Shown: piece after piece, positions 1-12,592 of the stretch
How positions within the stretch are numbered: position 1 is the stretch's first letter
How the letters are laid out: the number at the start of each line of letters is the position of its first letter
Origin: Xenopus tropicalis
Taxonomy: Eukaryota; Chordata; Amphibia; Anura; Pipidae
DNA length: 64,000 nucleotides
Assembly (NCBI RefSeq): GCF_000004195.4
Contig: NC_030683.2
Coordinates: 90,253,410 to 90,317,409, forward strand
Direction of reading: 5' to 3'
Made by a program: the position numbers and the translations under genes
Notes under the pieces: model-generated
What the model was told of the DNA's origin: nothing
The model's input: the letters and a program-made list of their open reading frames with translations, nothing else
Databases searched by the model: none

Positions 1-3000
1 TAGAATATAACATCATATGGGAAATTTGTGGGAGAAGTCTAGGACAAACTAGAATTGAGAGCAAATTTATCAAGGGATAAGATGAAATTTAATTCAGATA
101 TTGGAAAAGGAAATGCTTCTTCTTGCCAGCATGTTCTTGCAAAATGAATCAAACCTTCTAAAATTCATTCAAACCAATGGGCACATCAATAAATAAAATA
201 ATAAATCAATACATTTGGATTCACTCTTCAATTTTGTGCTCTTGAAAAAGTGTGACGTATATCCTGCGAAACGCGGCAAGCTGAATGGTGATTTGTTTGC
301 TTATGGAGCTGCACTTTTATTTTAAATAAATGGTATTACACTATTTTGTAGATTGAATGACCTCAACGGACCTTGATCACAAAGTCTTTAAGTGTTTTGG
401 AATTTGCTACTTTTGGGTCATTTGATCATTTTCCTCTAAGGAAAACTACATTATATTTTTAATATTAATGTATTAATGCCATGGCTCACCTTTTTGGATT
501 TAATAAAGCCAGTATATGCTTTGAGATATTGCTGTTTGTTTTTAAAGTAGTGTGCACATTAGCAATACTCTGAAGTACAACATATAAATAGAGTAATTAG
601 AAATGAAAGTTGCACAAGCTATCTAGAAATTCATACCTCCATGGCTATTTAGAAATAAATGTATAAATAAGCAGAGTACAATAGGGATTGTTATAGTTCA
701 ACTCAATTAGCTTTTTTTTCTCACTGAACCACTGAATTAAAGTGTTGCTGTTTCTTCTGGCACAGAGATCCCCATTAGGAAATATTTAACTACATTTTAA
801 TTCATATAGCATTGAAATGAAACTCCACAGATTACATCTCCATCTGGGACACTGTAATCTTTAATTAACAGAAGCATTTTAAGGAGGTCTATCATGGACT
901 TCAGAATGAATCCTTATCCACAAAACAAGCCACTCTTATTTCAGGTTTGGTTAAACATTCTCATACATAAAGCTAATTAATCAGGACTTCAACAGTACTC
1001 CAGGGAGAAAAGAATCTGAAAGAATGAAGCTTCTTCCATATACTCTGGTCCTGCAAAGAAATTGTGCTGCCACGGGCCCAAGTCAAGCTGATCCAAGAAT
1101 AATGGAAGCCTGCCCCCAAAATTCCCAATTAACATAATTCTTTATCATGTTTCCCATATGACAACATAATATGTATTTACTAAAGGACAAACTGTTTTCC
1201 AATGTGGTTATCCTCTTCCAAATTACAGCAGCTGAAAAACAACATAACATTGCCTGGATTTTGAAGTCTGACATAGTGAGGGATGCAAGTAAAAACCCCC
1301 TTGAAATACCATATGTGCTCAGTTAGATGTCCTCCTAATACATGCACACACCACCCACTCTCAGCCATACACTACTTCACTTGAAGTACATTTGTGTAGG
1401 AGAGAGACCACCTGGCATACTCTACAAATGGTCTTCCTTGACATAAAAAAATAGCTGAAACATGTTCTACTAATGGTACACTGGTAGCTGGCTGCTGATG
1501 CACCGTGATTGGTAGCTTATTCTAAATACAGGAGCTTCCAGTCATTGTTTTTCATGGGTTTTGTAGCCTCATCAAGTATTGTATAGATCCAAATCCCATT
1601 GCTAAGAATATACTCCTCAAATATGTAGTAATACCTCTATGATGGCCAACCTGGAACCATACAATTGTTGTGTTAATATTATCAATGTTTCACTGATCCT
1701 GACCCCTCTAATGTGCTGTAAAATAGGCACAAAGTTGCAGATAACAAAACTTTTAAGTATGTTTTTACTGGGCTAACTACTTCTCTCTCATTTTGCAGTT
1801 TAGTACTTATATGCATTTTGTAAGAAGGAAGATTATCCAAGGTAAAGGCAGGGTTCTGCCAATAACTGAGCTTGAGGTGTGTTGCTTGGCAACAACCTGG
1901 CCTCATTGTTCTTTGCTATGTGATATTACAGCCTGCAGCATATCTCTCATTGCTTCACTAGCCTGCAAAGGCTTCCCCTTATTGTTTTATCGATTGACCA
2001 TTTGAAGTTTGATCTTCTAAATCCCAGTATCTCAGTCCTCAAAAACCCTTTAAGTGCATGTTTTGTTGATTCGCCTACAAAATCAAAGTTGATTTAAATG
2101 GATGACTGTTAGCTTGGCATCAGAACGTTTTCTTGGAATTTTCTGAGGACCGACTACCAGTCTTGGCTTTGTCATTGATTCTACCACACAAAATAGATAA
2201 TGAAAGATATAAAAGCACTGCAGGCAATAGAAGGCAGAAGCCTTACTGGATCCATAATGGTGTCTTTGATTTTGTTACCTTATGCCTTTCCCTCTGTTCA
2301 AGGATACACCTAAGGCGTGTTTTCACAGGGCTCTTTTACATGAATAATTTCAAATGGGCCAAACTTGTATGGAGCAGCAGGGATGTTGGTAGCTTAGAAA
2401 GCCTTTCATAATCTAATGTCACCAGACTAATATTACCTTGCTAAACATCACTGAGGGACTTGCCTAAAATGTCCCAAAGGCAAGTCCTTCAGTTGTTCCA
2501 GGACCTGTTTTTTCTAACCTTTGCAGTTTAGTTGGTGATTCAGTGGTTAATTTTACATATACTATATGATTACACAAGCTCCCCAACCATAGAAATCATT
2601 GAAACACATTGAGATTACGTTGCAATAGGAAATGTGTACAGTATGCTACTAAAATAAACAGAAGATGTAAACATTTCTTCTTAGGTCATAGGACTCTTCA
2701 CAACCATAAGGAGCCTCCAGGATAGAACTATACTTATTAACACAGTATTGTGCTACTTTACCAATGACTTACAAAGGAGGAACAAGGAAGAAGACACCTG
2801 GAAGACTTCTCTTTTAAAAAGTGAACTACTGTATGTCTTTAACATGCAGAATGCAAAGTCTTCATTTTGCACACAGGAACAATGGTAAAACTCTGATTAT
2901 GGAAAAAAGAAAAAGGAATCAATGCCAGAAAACATAAGTGAGATGCTCAGTTGGCAATTAATATGCCCCTAAGTGTTAAAGGGAAAGGTTACTCATAAAT

Positions 3001-4397
3001 GCTGAGGGCCCTGTTTCGCCAAGCACATGGGTGGCCCCATCGGGCACAGATCCACTTATTTAGTGACCTCTCCAGACAAACAGATCTCAATGTTTATTGT
3101 GTAATGTGTGTTCTCATAAATAGAACAGTGGTAAGTAATACTTCGTGGAACTTTCTCTGTTCTACAATATTTAATTACTGTCAGGCACAGAGCATTTCAT
3201 GTATTTTATAGACCTAAATTACATTTCAGACAAATCATTTTAAATTCTGTTTTTCTCTTGCTAGTATTGATTGTTTATGAAAGGCTCAACAACGATAATA
3301 AAACTACAGCTGCTGTTTATAATTGAAATTACCATCAGGTAAGAAAACTAATGTGACAAAAACAAGTAACAATTTTATGAAAACAATGCCAGTGTATTGA
3401 TTAGTTCAGAGCATATATGGAATTTGAAATTATTATCCAACACTGCCATATCAAAAAAAAAAAAAAAGGAGCTCAATGTAGTGAACTTTTGCATTTTTCT
3501 TACAAATCACAGCAAATCGACTTCCTTGGTTTCTGGAAAGTGCTAATTACTTATCATTTTGTTCAGCAGCTCTTCAGTTTGGAATTTTAGGGATTGTTAA
3601 CCCTATGGGTCCGTACAAAGGCAACAGGAGAAATATGATTTCACTTCTGTCATAGTAAAACAATATATCCAAGGCTGAATTTCTTTCATATACCTAGTTA
3701 TTTTTGTCCATTGCAATTTGATTTCAAACCCCTAACAGACAACAGTTGCTTTACCTGTCTTAATCAGAACAGAAAAAACTGTATAGAAGCAAATCTGGAT
3801 ATTATTGTGCTGTGGCAGAGTGTCAAAATTCATTTCCTTTTTGTACTTTCTCCTCCCTAATACCGGCATAATTACTTAATCATGGAATGGGGTTTCTTAA
3901 ATAAATATGACTGTGTCCCTGTGCTTTCCATTGTGAGAATATTTAGCAATAAGAGCATGCATTATTTTCTTTCTGGATGTATATATGCATCTGTCAGCAT
4001 CAAGATGGGAATGGGATTCTGACACATTATGATTATTTTAGTCTTTACAGATTGAATGAAAGTGATGGATCTGTAAAAACTACCTCTATTCTATATTGTC
4101 TTTCAACACAAGGTGGCTTTGCACTAGGAAGAGAAGTGGTAATCACTATTATTCCTGCACTTTCATACACTGGCATTATTATAGGGTATAATTTATATAC
4201 CCTAGTGCTGCTGAGTTTTCCTACTTATTAATAGTTATTTAAAACTCATCATCATCAGATTCATAGTCTACAGGGTTGGTGGTAGTTTAGTAAAACCAGA
4301 CATGTTGCCACATGGCTCACACTGTTCACTTATTTGGTTCCACCTATTTCAGAATATATCTAAGGATATTAGAAGTCCTGGGAGCCGGGGGGCCGGA
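1..4397. other. AT-rich unique DNA, no gene seen
   Basis: All six frames are broken by frequent stops. The longest open stretch is 92 codons (2133-2411) and has no recognisable domain. I see no terminal inverted repeats, LTR or RNA gene. The only simple repeat is a run of 15 A at 3453-3467. The composition fits frog intergenic or intronic DNA. Confidence 0.6.
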
Positions 4398-4641
4398 CTA
4401 TAGTTAGTCCTCAAACTACGCCCCTATTACCCCTGCCCCTGCTGTGTCCTCACCCCTGACTACTACCTGTCTGCCTCAGCATGGTCCTCGGCACGTCATT
4501 AGCATCTGCCGGTGTGACGCACTGGGGACGAGGACCACGCTGAGGCAGACAGGTAATAACCAGGGTGAGGATGCAGCGAGGGCTAGGTAAATGACCTTGG
4601 GGGCCATATATGGCCCGCAGCCCGTAGTTTGAGGACCCCTG
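4398..4641. mobile_element. Non-autonomous hAT MITE with internal foldback
   Basis: The right end reads GTAGTTTGAGGACCCCTG and the left end keeps the matching TCCTCAAACTAC, a hAT-type terminal pattern. The left outer bases have decayed, so that boundary is approximate. Inside, CCTGTCTGCCTCAGC near 4467 is matched by GCTGAGGCAGACAGG near 4540, giving a hairpin. The right end also holds GGGCCATATATGGCCCGC. GC content is well above the flanks. There is no transposase. Confidence 0.7.
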
Positions 4642-4654
4642 CATTAAAGTGTTG

Positions 4655-4800
4655 TATCATCCATAAGAGCATATATGTATCATGGCAATGTTGATAAGAC
4701 GACACCTACCCCTATTTGTGATAAAGTTGCAGTAACCCATAGCAGCCAATTAAATGTTTGCTTTTTGTGATATCAGCCTATGAGAAGGCACTGCAATACC
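4655..4800. repeat. Degenerate MITE remnant
   Basis: It contains GTTGCAGTAACCCATAGCAG followed by CCAATTAAATGTTTGC. This phrase recurs in recognisable fold-back elements of the window, for example near 13600 and 56210. The ends cannot be placed. Confidence 0.35.
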
Positions 4801-4902
4801 CCTCCCAATCTGTAAATGAAAATCATTATGGCTGATCAATAGGCAACTTCTTTTTATGCACACAACCGATAACTGAATATTTTAGCATCTTAAACGCTTA
4901 TA

Positions 4903-5150
4903 CAGGTATGGGACATGTTTCCCAGAATGCTCAGGACCTGGGTATCCATTCCCTAAATCTACTTAATATTAAATTTAACATTGAATAAATCCAATAGGAT
5001 TGTTTTGCCACCAATATGGATTCATGCAGCTCAGCTACCATCAAGTACAAGGTACTGTTTTATTACTACAGAGAAAAAAAATTTGAATTACTTTATGAAA
5101 AGGGAGTCTATGAAAGATTGCCTTCCCATGACTGATTACATACCAGCATT
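4903..5150 (+). mobile_element. CAGGTATGGGA-family MITE, right end decayed
   Basis: It begins TA-CAGGTATGGGAC and continues with TTATCCAGAATGCTC-like text. The interior has the family phrases CAATAGGATTGTTTTGCC and AAGGTACTGTTTTATTA. The right end near ACATACCAGC is a decayed copy of the expected CCCATACCTG. The best copies (11039 and 22833) show TA target duplications, so this is a TA-inserting DNA transposon derivative without coding capacity. Confidence 0.8.
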
Positions 5151-6654
5151 GTATAATTATTACTATTAAGACAAACTTCCTCCATATTATAGTATTGGGT
5201 AATTCTTTAAAGAAAGAATCTAACTTCCAGCATCAGCAAGTTGAGAAAAATCACCATTATGAGAAAGAAATGCATGACAATGTTATCTTTTTACATTTCC
5301 CAGACTGAAATGCTGAAAAAATCAGGTTGCTTAAAATAAAAGCTTCTTTGCTCATTTTAATTATTTATGGCCGAGAGCAACATTTTTATGTTTTCTGAGT
5401 TCAGAAATCAGGACGTAGCCAGAGAATACAGTGTTTTCATTACCACAAAACAAGCCTTTTATATAAATAAATAATACAAAATACCATTTAAATTGAGATG
5501 TAGCAGAGATGACTGTCTGGGTTTTCTGTTCCAGATTGTATAATGTAACATTTCATCTTAATCAATAGGATTCACTCTGCTAAACTTGTGACAGTACAGA
5601 CACTGTTGGGAAGTTTTATTGATTTAAATCCCCCTGCAATCCTTTCCATCAACTTTCATCCGTTCTGTTGACTATCTATCTAATGACCGTGTTTACATAG
5701 GCCGCAAAATATTGATTGGCATATAGATATTAATGCCATGGCTTGCATTTAACAAGTCCTATTTTTAGTTCTGTACTTGTCATTTATTGAAAGTATTTGT
5801 TTTGACATCCATGGTACATGCCAGAGGCAGGGGCCTACTCACAATCAAAAAATGTAGGCTATTTGTAAGGGCCACCTGTCATTGTGCCCACAAGGCAAGG
5901 CATATGGTGCACATATTGCGTGTGTGTATTTCCGTTTGTTCTAATTACATTCTGAAAGACTTCTGGAATCATTCTGGTTAACCTTAACAGCAGAGTAACA
6001 TGGAAGTTTCGAGAGCAAGAGCAAAAGTGGCACTTTTTATTCATCTGAAGCAAAATGTTTTAAGCAGTTTTAATGTTCTAGAATCATTCCCTGAAACAAC
6101 AGGAGTAGAATTAGAAGGATTGTCATACGTTCTAAATGGCTATATTCCTTAGGGTTGTCAAAAACATCTCTGACCTTTATAAGCATTAGCTGCTGTTGTT
6201 GCTGTCTTTGGAGAACTCTTCACGTAGTGTGTTTTTGTGCACAGTGATTCTGTATATTCACAGGTCTCTCGTGAACTTTCATACACATTTGGTTTCTCTT
6301 TTCCTACTCCGTTTCTGTATTTTTTAATACTGATAAGCCAAATTGCTATTGGACTCACTGCCTCTCTTTTGTGATATGGCATCAGTATTATAAGCTTTAC
6401 AGCTTATGTAAATTATAGTTAAGATCTAAACAAAAGAGACTCACAAACAAGTTAGATAAAAACATATCAACATGACTACATAAATAGGGATTATGTCAAA
6501 GGAAGACATGTTTTTCATACAAAACACATGAATTAATAGAGCTCCTCCAGCAGAATCCTGCATTGAAATCCATTTTTTAAAAAGAGCAAACAGATTTTTT
6601 ATATTTAATTTTGAAATTTGATATGGGGCTAGACATATGCATAGTTTTCCAAGT
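5151..6654. other. Unique AT-rich DNA, no feature seen
   Basis: No repeat termini or coding region stand out. Open frames of 60-74 codons are what chance would give here. Confidence 0.5.
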
Positions 6655-7128
6655 GCCCTCAGTCATGTGACTTGTGCTCTGATAATCTTTAGTCACACTT
6701 TACAGCTACACTGTAAGTTGAAGTGATGTCACCCCCCCTCCCTTTCCCCTCAGCAGAAGCCAATCAGCAGAACAATCAAACAGTAACAAGATAACAGCTC
6801 TCTGACACCTGCATTGCTAAAAATGCTCCCATGCCCCACCTAGTGGTAGATATGAGAATAATACTCAATAGTAAACCACAACCCCACAAGTAGGAGAAAC
6901 AATAGGTTATCTGAAAGCAGTTCTAATGTGTAGCGCTGGCTCTTTCTGAAAGCTCAGACTTTGGCACAATGCACTGAGATGGCTGCCTACACACCAGTAT
7001 TACAACTAAAAAAAAAATACGTTTGTTGTTTAAAAAATGAAATTTTAAATGGTAGAATAAATGATTTGTAATGTACATATTGTAATTTAGTAATACAAAC
7101 TACACCATAAAAATGTAAGAATCCCTTT
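6655..7128. mobile_element. Xenopus MITE, left end missing
   Basis: The segment holds CACCTAGTGGTAGATATGAG, GGCTGCCTACACACCA and AACTACACCATAAAAAT, and closes with AGAATCCCTTTCAT. I recognise these from memory as a common Xenopus fold-back family. The right terminus resembles an inverted TTAAAGGGATTCT end. The matching left terminus is absent, so the copy is truncated. It has no coding capacity. Confidence 0.6.
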
Positions 7129-7860
7129 CATATGGCAGATGTGGCTTTGGCAGCAAAGCAGTGTATCAGTGTAATGTAATCTGTTTTAATAACAGCATCC
7201 TGTATTCCACTGTTATCTAAATTCATGTCGTATTTATGTAAAAGTAGTTAACTGTCCAAAACCTGTTTGTATTTCCCTCCAGCTACTGTAGGTGCATGGG
7301 AAAAACTCTGCCTTTCTCATTAATCATTTCTGACACTCACATCAGGGCAATAGCCGCTATGTTAATAACACATTTCACAGGTACCTGCTCTGCAATCCTT
7401 CTCACATTAATTAACCTCCAGTGGGTTTTGTCGCAGATATCAGCTTCATTCACTTCCCCAGGTATCAGGTGTACTTGTATTATTGCAAATGTCACAGGTT
7501 TGCTGTAATGTGACTCAACTAAACTACATGTGCTGTGAAGCAGTTTATAGGAAGAGTAATGTTTAAAATCAATTGTTTTGTTGTGTGGAAGAACCTTTTA
7601 ATGAGCTTTTATGAAAAAAAATGTATTTACTTCATACAGCAACTACTTTTTTTAATGTAGAAGACTTGAACCATAAATCACATGTTCTCTACACACATTT
7701 TTAGCTGTCTTGGATATCCAGGATATTGGAACCCCTGTATAATGTATACAATGCCATCTGCTGGTTAAGGGCAGTTTATAGTTCTCTATTGTGGCCCCAC
7801 ACAAACCTTCTCAGAACACATCCCTACAGTAGAAAACCCTGTGTTTTATAAAACATAATG
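7129..7860. other. Unique DNA, no feature seen
   Basis: No reading frame, inverted repeat or RNA gene that I can support. The 70-codon frame at 7296 shows no domain. Confidence 0.45.
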
Positions 7861-8003
7861 TAACCCTATCTTGACTCATTTGTTTGACACGTGCAAATTT
7901 TTTGTTTTGCTGCGCAGCAGTTTTTTGAGCCCGTTTCTTGAAAAAATCCGCCAATGGCGGAACACAAATCCATGCCAGGTAAAAAATTTCACTCATCAAA
8001 TCA
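7861..8003. repeat. Dispersed repeat fragment (relative near 50,950)
   Basis: TTTGACACGTGCAAATTTTT, then TTGAAAAAATCCGCCAATGG, then a CAAATCCATGCCAGG stretch, closely parallels 50925-51050 (TTTGACGTGTGACAAG, GTGAAAAAATCTGCCAATGG, CGAATCCATGCCTGG). The two copies define a dispersed element without coding capacity. Confidence 0.65.
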
Positions 8004-8372
8004 GGCTAATGCCACACGTAGCGCCTGTAGCATATTTTCGGCAAGCCAAAAAACGATTGCCGAGAATATGCTACATGCATTTAAAAATCCTTCTACCTGT
8101 GCCTGCGCCCGAATGCATTGAATATGCTCGGGTCCTTCTACCTGTGCCTGCGCCCGAATGCATTGAATATGCTCGGGTCAAGGCACATATAAGCTATATG
8201 TGCCTTGACCAGAGCATATTCAATGCATTCGGGCGCAGGCCAAAAAGAGCGAGAATTCGCATTTTCAGCAGATATCGGCTACATGTGCATTCACCCGTGC
8301 ATATTCAGTGCATTCAGGTGCAGGCACAGGTAGGAGGATATTAAAGCATATGTAGCATATTCTCTGCAAGTG
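8004..8372. mobile_element. Fold-back element with tandem duplication and 46-bp hairpin
   Basis: It starts near GGCTAATGCCACACGTAGCG. A 45-bp unit occurs twice head-to-tail at 8088-8132 and 8133-8177. The second unit forms the left arm of a 46-bp inverted repeat (8146-8191 with 8195-8240, one mismatch, 3-nt spacer). Variants of the same words (GCATATTC, GCATTCAGG) continue to about 8340. The 157-codon open frame here comes from this repeat structure and I do not treat it as a gene. The family is not identified. The ends are approximate because no terminal inverted repeat is seen. Confidence 0.65.
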
Positions 8373-8446
8373 GTTTTCAACTGTTAATTAGAGAAACTAG
8401 ATATGGCTTCTGCCTAATAACTAAGAGAATCAAAAGTGTAAAAGAT

Positions 8447-8881
8447 TTAAAGGAACAGTAACACCAAAAAATAAAAGTGTATAAAACAAACTAAAATGTA
8501 ATGTGCTGCTGCCCTGCACTGGTAAAAGTTGTGTGTTTACTTCAGAAAGTCTACTATAATTTATATAAATAAGCTGCTGTGTAGCCATGGGGGCAGCCAT
8601 TCATGCTGGAAAAAAGGAGAAAAGGCCCAGGCACATAGCAGATAACAGATAAAACACTATTGTATTCTACAGAACTTATCTGTTATCTGCTATGTAACCT
8701 GTGCCTTTTCTCCTTTTTTCCAGCATGAATGGCTGCCCCCATTGCTACACAGCAGCTTATTATATAAACTATAGTAGTGTTACTGTAGCAAACACACCAG
8801 TTTTACCAGTGCAGGGCAACAGTGCATTATATTTTTATTACTTTAAAGCTCTGTTATTTTTTGGTGTTACTGTTCCTTTAA
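8447..8881. mobile_element. Kolobok T2-type MITE, near-complete palindrome
   Basis: It is flanked by TTAA on both sides (8447-8450 and 8878-8881). The left end TTAAAGGAACAGTAACACCA is mirrored at the right as TGGTGTTACTGTTCCTTTAA. Long inner arms such as CAGCCATTCATGCTGG / CCAGCATGAATGGCTG make most of the element one foldback. TTAA target duplications and these termini match the Xenopus T2 family of Kolobok MITEs as I remember it. It has no transposase. The 62-codon frame inside is a by-product. Confidence 0.92.
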
Positions 8882-8939
8882 AGCCATAAGGTCTATTAAC
8901 CATTTGTGTCCCTAAAAGAATATACAACCTACTCTACAA

Positions 8940-9180
8940 TATAAGGTAATTTGAAGCACAGGCTGGAGAGGAAGGAGAGGCTCTTTACGTGAGGAAGTGA
9001 ATGTTGGTCTTGTTTCATTTCAAGTCCCTCTTGGAGGTGTTTGAAACACGTAAAGTGTAGGTCCTTGATGTATATGTGTTTTTTTTAGATAATAAAGATT
9101 GTTTTTGATTTTTACTTTGTAGTGCTCCGCTATATATATCTTTCCTTATTGGAGGTGTAACCTATAGTCAAGTCCCTCTT
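8940..9180. repeat. Possible dispersed repeat with internal polyA signal
   Basis: The segment has GTGTTTGAAACACGTAAAGTG and then AATAAAGATTGTTTTTG, a layout I associate with dispersed frog repeats that carry their own AATAAA. No second copy in this window was found to confirm it. Confidence 0.25.
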
Positions 9181-10096
9181 TGTTATAACAAGTTTACCCA
9201 TATAAGAAAATATCCATCATTCAGCCACAGTCATTTGCATATCTGGTACAGAAAATACACTGTCACCCCAAATCTCACCCTATTTGACCTCCAAGCTAGC
9301 TATTTAGATATGTCTAGAAAAGCAAATAGGCATTCCCCCATATCATTACCTACTGGCATTCAAGTTGAGCTTTCCTGCCACAACTCTATGCCCCCCTGGG
9401 AGGGGGGCAGCACCATAGATTGGGGGCATTATTTCTAAACCACACATGATATTCATTTGCAAAACCACCATGTTTAAATACACAGCATTTCCCTATAACC
9501 TACCATATATATTCTATTTTTGCCTGTGCCCCTTAGGCCATAAATATGCTAATATAGAAAGCCCAGGTGTATGCTGTCATGAGATATAACCTTTAGAGTT
9601 TTCCATGGACTACATACAGCTGTTAACATTTGGTATGCTTTTCTGTATTATTTCTGGCTGGACACGAATGATTTCTGACAACCATATGGTAAAACTATAA
9701 TTATGAATTAGGCAAAAATAAATAATTATGCAAACCAATCAAAAGGATGTAGCCAGATTTCTCCATAGAAAGTTGTTTTTGATTTAAAAGGATTTGCATG
9801 GTACAAATCCAGTGTTCCTGACTTCATGCCTAATCACCAGATTAACAACAAATATATTCAAATCTCTCAAATGAGTGTTATGTTTAAAGAAAATCAAGGC
9901 TGAAATACGAAATCTTTCTGTTCCTGTTCAGATAGCCACTGCTGTAAAATCCCAGCCCCAAGGAATGAAAAAAATAGTGCCTGAGCAGTTTAGATATGTA
10001 TACTTGCACGTCTTCATAGATATTCCAGTGACATTTCATAGATATTTCTGTATTAACATCAAAGACATCTGAGAAAATGCAGCTGGTACACACAAG
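9181..10096. other. Unique AT-rich DNA, no feature seen
   Basis: No inverted-repeat termini or domain-bearing reading frame. Overlapping opposite-strand frames of 65-69 codons at 9875-10093 appear to be chance. Confidence 0.45.
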
Positions 10097-10576
10097 TTAA
10101 AAATAGATAGACTGTGCAAAATAAAAAATGTTTTCAATATATTTAGTTAGGCAAAAATGTTAACTATAAAGGCTGGAGTGGGCAGATGTCTAACATAATA
10201 GCCATAACACTACTTCCTCTTTTTACAGCTCTCTAAGCTGTTAGCAGTCAGTAACCAATCAGTGACTTGTGGGGGGATGGGGGCATATGGGACATAACTG
10301 TTCAGTTAGTTTGCATTTGAATCTGACCTGCATGCTCACAAACTAACTGAACAGTTATGTCCTATGTGCCCCCCCCCCCTAAAGTCACTGACTAACTAAG
10401 AGGTTAGAGAGCTGAAAGCAGGAAGTAGTGTTCTGGCTGTTATGTTAGACATCTGCCCACTCCAGCCTTTATAGATTACATTTTTGCCTAATTAACTATA
10501 TTACAAATATTTGGGTTTTTTTGTACAGTCTATCCATTTTATTCCGTTTTATTTTTTCACTGAACTGTTCCTTTAA
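10097..10576. mobile_element. TTAA-flanked palindromic MITE
   Basis: Two long arms face each other. AAGGCTGGAGTGGGCAGATG and TCTAACATAATAGCC on the left are matched on the right by GGCTGTTATGTTAGA and CATCTGCCCACTCCAGCCTT. An inner pair, ACTGTTCAGTTAGTTTG / CAAACTAACTGAACAGT, surrounds the centre. The right end CTGTTCCTTTAA is intact. The left end TTAAAAATAGATAGACTG seems to have lost the outer part of its terminal repeat. A TTAA target suggests a Kolobok or piggyBac-like mobilising enzyme. Confidence 0.85.
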
Positions 10577-11038
10577 AGGTGCACCAATGACACACAGTTT
10601 ATTCCTTATTAAGGAACTATTATAGTGGCCTCTCCAACAACGATTTACTCCCCCATTCCCCAATGCATTTCATTTTATAGGAAAAACTGAAGGTCATTGA
10701 GACTGCAGATAAATGGGAGAGAATGGGGACATCTCATCAGCACCCTGTGCAGCAAGTCTCTGTTCCCTAGCACATCCCAGCGCCACGGGGCCATTTCAGC
10801 TGTGATTTTCAAACTACACACGTAGCTATGAGAGCATCTTGTTAATTCAGTGTGATAATAATTGCTTGTATGCCACCAACTACAAGTGAAATCAATAAGA
10901 AAAATGCCATTTTAGGTCCTAATAGAGCTTAAGATGTCAGATTTACTTTCTGTAGTGAGAGATTGGGCCTAGGTTTCTGTTGCATATAACTGCAATCAAG
11001 AAACATTCTCTGTCTTTATTAGCCCGGAAACAGTGATA

Positions 11039-11335
11039 CAGGTATGGGACCTTTTATCCAGAATGCTCGGGACCAAGGCTATTCCGGAAAAGGGGTCTTT
11101 CCGTAATTTGGATCACCATACCTTAAATCTACTAAAAAATCAATAAAACATTAATAAACCCAATAGGATTGTTTTGCATCCAATAAGGATTATTTATATC
11201 TTAGTTGGGATCACAAACAAGGTACTGTTTTAAAATTCTGTATTATTTGATTAAAATGGAGTCTATGGGAGACGGGCTTTCCGTAATTCTGAGCTTTCTG
11301 GATAATGGGTTTCCGGATAAGGGATCCCATACCTG
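11039..11335 (+). mobile_element. CAGGTATGGGA-family MITE, complete copy
   Basis: Termini CAGGTATGGGACC and GGGATCCCATACCTG are inverted copies, flanked by TA at 11037-11038 and 11336-11337. Sub-terminal TTATCCAGAATGCTCGG is mirrored by TTTCTGGATAATGGG. The interior carries AATAAACCCAATAGGATTG and ATTAAAATGGAGTCTATGGG, which serve as family markers elsewhere in the window. TA duplication is typical of Tc1/mariner-like targets, but no transposase is present to confirm the superfamily. Confidence 0.9.
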
Positions 11336-11337
11336 TA

Positions 11338-12317
11338 CTATGAAAAATGAATTCCCACAGGAGAATGGAAGAATGAACCCCTCAACAAATTGTTACTGTG
11401 CCCTAAACATTTCCCACTTGCACTACCCCTATACAAGCAAAGCTAATATTGTTAAACTACCCTATCATTTTCCATACAAGATTTCCTGAATTACTCAGTG
11501 CACAGGCTGCTACCTGCCCGGTCACTCACCAATGGCCAGACCTGACACTTTAGGATTTTTTTTTATCAGCGTGTACTTGTCAAGACACTGCAAAAAAAAT
11601 AAGTTTCTTAGTTCTGGAAAGGTATTCCAGGCCAGTTAGTGATGTTTAACCTGCATATTAGACAACCCTGTAATAAAGTGTCACTGATGCTGTCTGACTT
11701 TACTACTCACTCTATTACAAAATTGCAGTGTCTTTACAAGGGAGCAGTATAGTTCATTTACATTCTCATTTACCATCGGCTGCCTGCATGGTGTATTACA
11801 CTGAGCTAGCACTGAAACTTCATTATTTTATCTCCCACGGCCTAGTAAATTTGTGCGAATCAATGGTCCGTATAAGCAAACATCCTATCTGGCACATTGA
11901 TTTCCTATAAACCTCCTTGTTTCCCAAGTACTCCATGTTTTATTAGAAGCCACATCAGGTAGGATCATTCATTGGCATTAACTGTCCACCACAGAAGGAA
12001 CAGAACAAATAATTAATGAGAAGTGAAACATCTGTTGTTAAATGGATAACACCAGTGTAGCTCGCTATTCAAAACAATCAATATGTGAAAATGTTTTGGG
12101 AGATTAAATGACAGTATTTTTGTTTTATTTTACACTGAAATATTATAAAGCATTGTGTAACTTGACTAACCCCCATATGTAATAAATGGCATACAATTTC
12201 TTCTTGTGCAGCTACCCCTAGCAACCATATTTGGTTTAAATAGTAAACCAATAAATCATTCCTACTGATAACTTTCTGTAGGCATTTAAGGGGGCTTGTT
12301 TGGCGAGGTTGCAAAAC
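11338..12317. other. Mostly unique DNA
   Basis: No termini or coding region supported. The phrase CTACCCCTAGCAACCATATTTG near 12212 loosely resembles the CCCATAGCAACCA core of fold-back MITEs and may be a relic. Confidence 0.4.
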
Positions 12318-12592
12318 GAGCAGATCTTCTCACATAAGGTGGCCAATTTTGGGCTAATTCGAACGTTTGGACCCAAAGCCATAGATGGAGGCCATAAGCA
12401 TAGGCGCTGTTGGACCAAGGACCATATCAACGAGCTGATACAGTTTCCAATCAGATAGAAAATTAAACCTGCCCGACTGAGATCTGGTAGGTCCTTCAGG
12501 GGTGCCCATACACAGCAGATAAGCTGCCGAATCGGTATAAAGGATTTGAATCGGCAGCTAAAATCTGCCCGTGAATGGCCGCCTTTAGACCT
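12318..12592. mobile_element. Xenopus MITE fragment
   Basis: GGTGCCCATACACAGCAGAT, GATTTGAATCGGCAGC and ATCTGCCCGTGAATGGCC are phrases I recall from a frog MITE family beginning 'GGTGCCCATACACGGGC'. The segment is richer in GC and CpG than its flanks. Outer termini are not clear, so limits are approximate. The 188-codon minus-strand frame across it (12236-12802) is interpreted as chance openness. Confidence 0.5.

Noticed and set aside
7871..8344. 157-codon plus-strand open frame
   Set aside because: It runs through the 45-bp tandem duplication and the 46-bp hairpin. Its length comes from repeated sequence, and the protein repeats itself for that reason.
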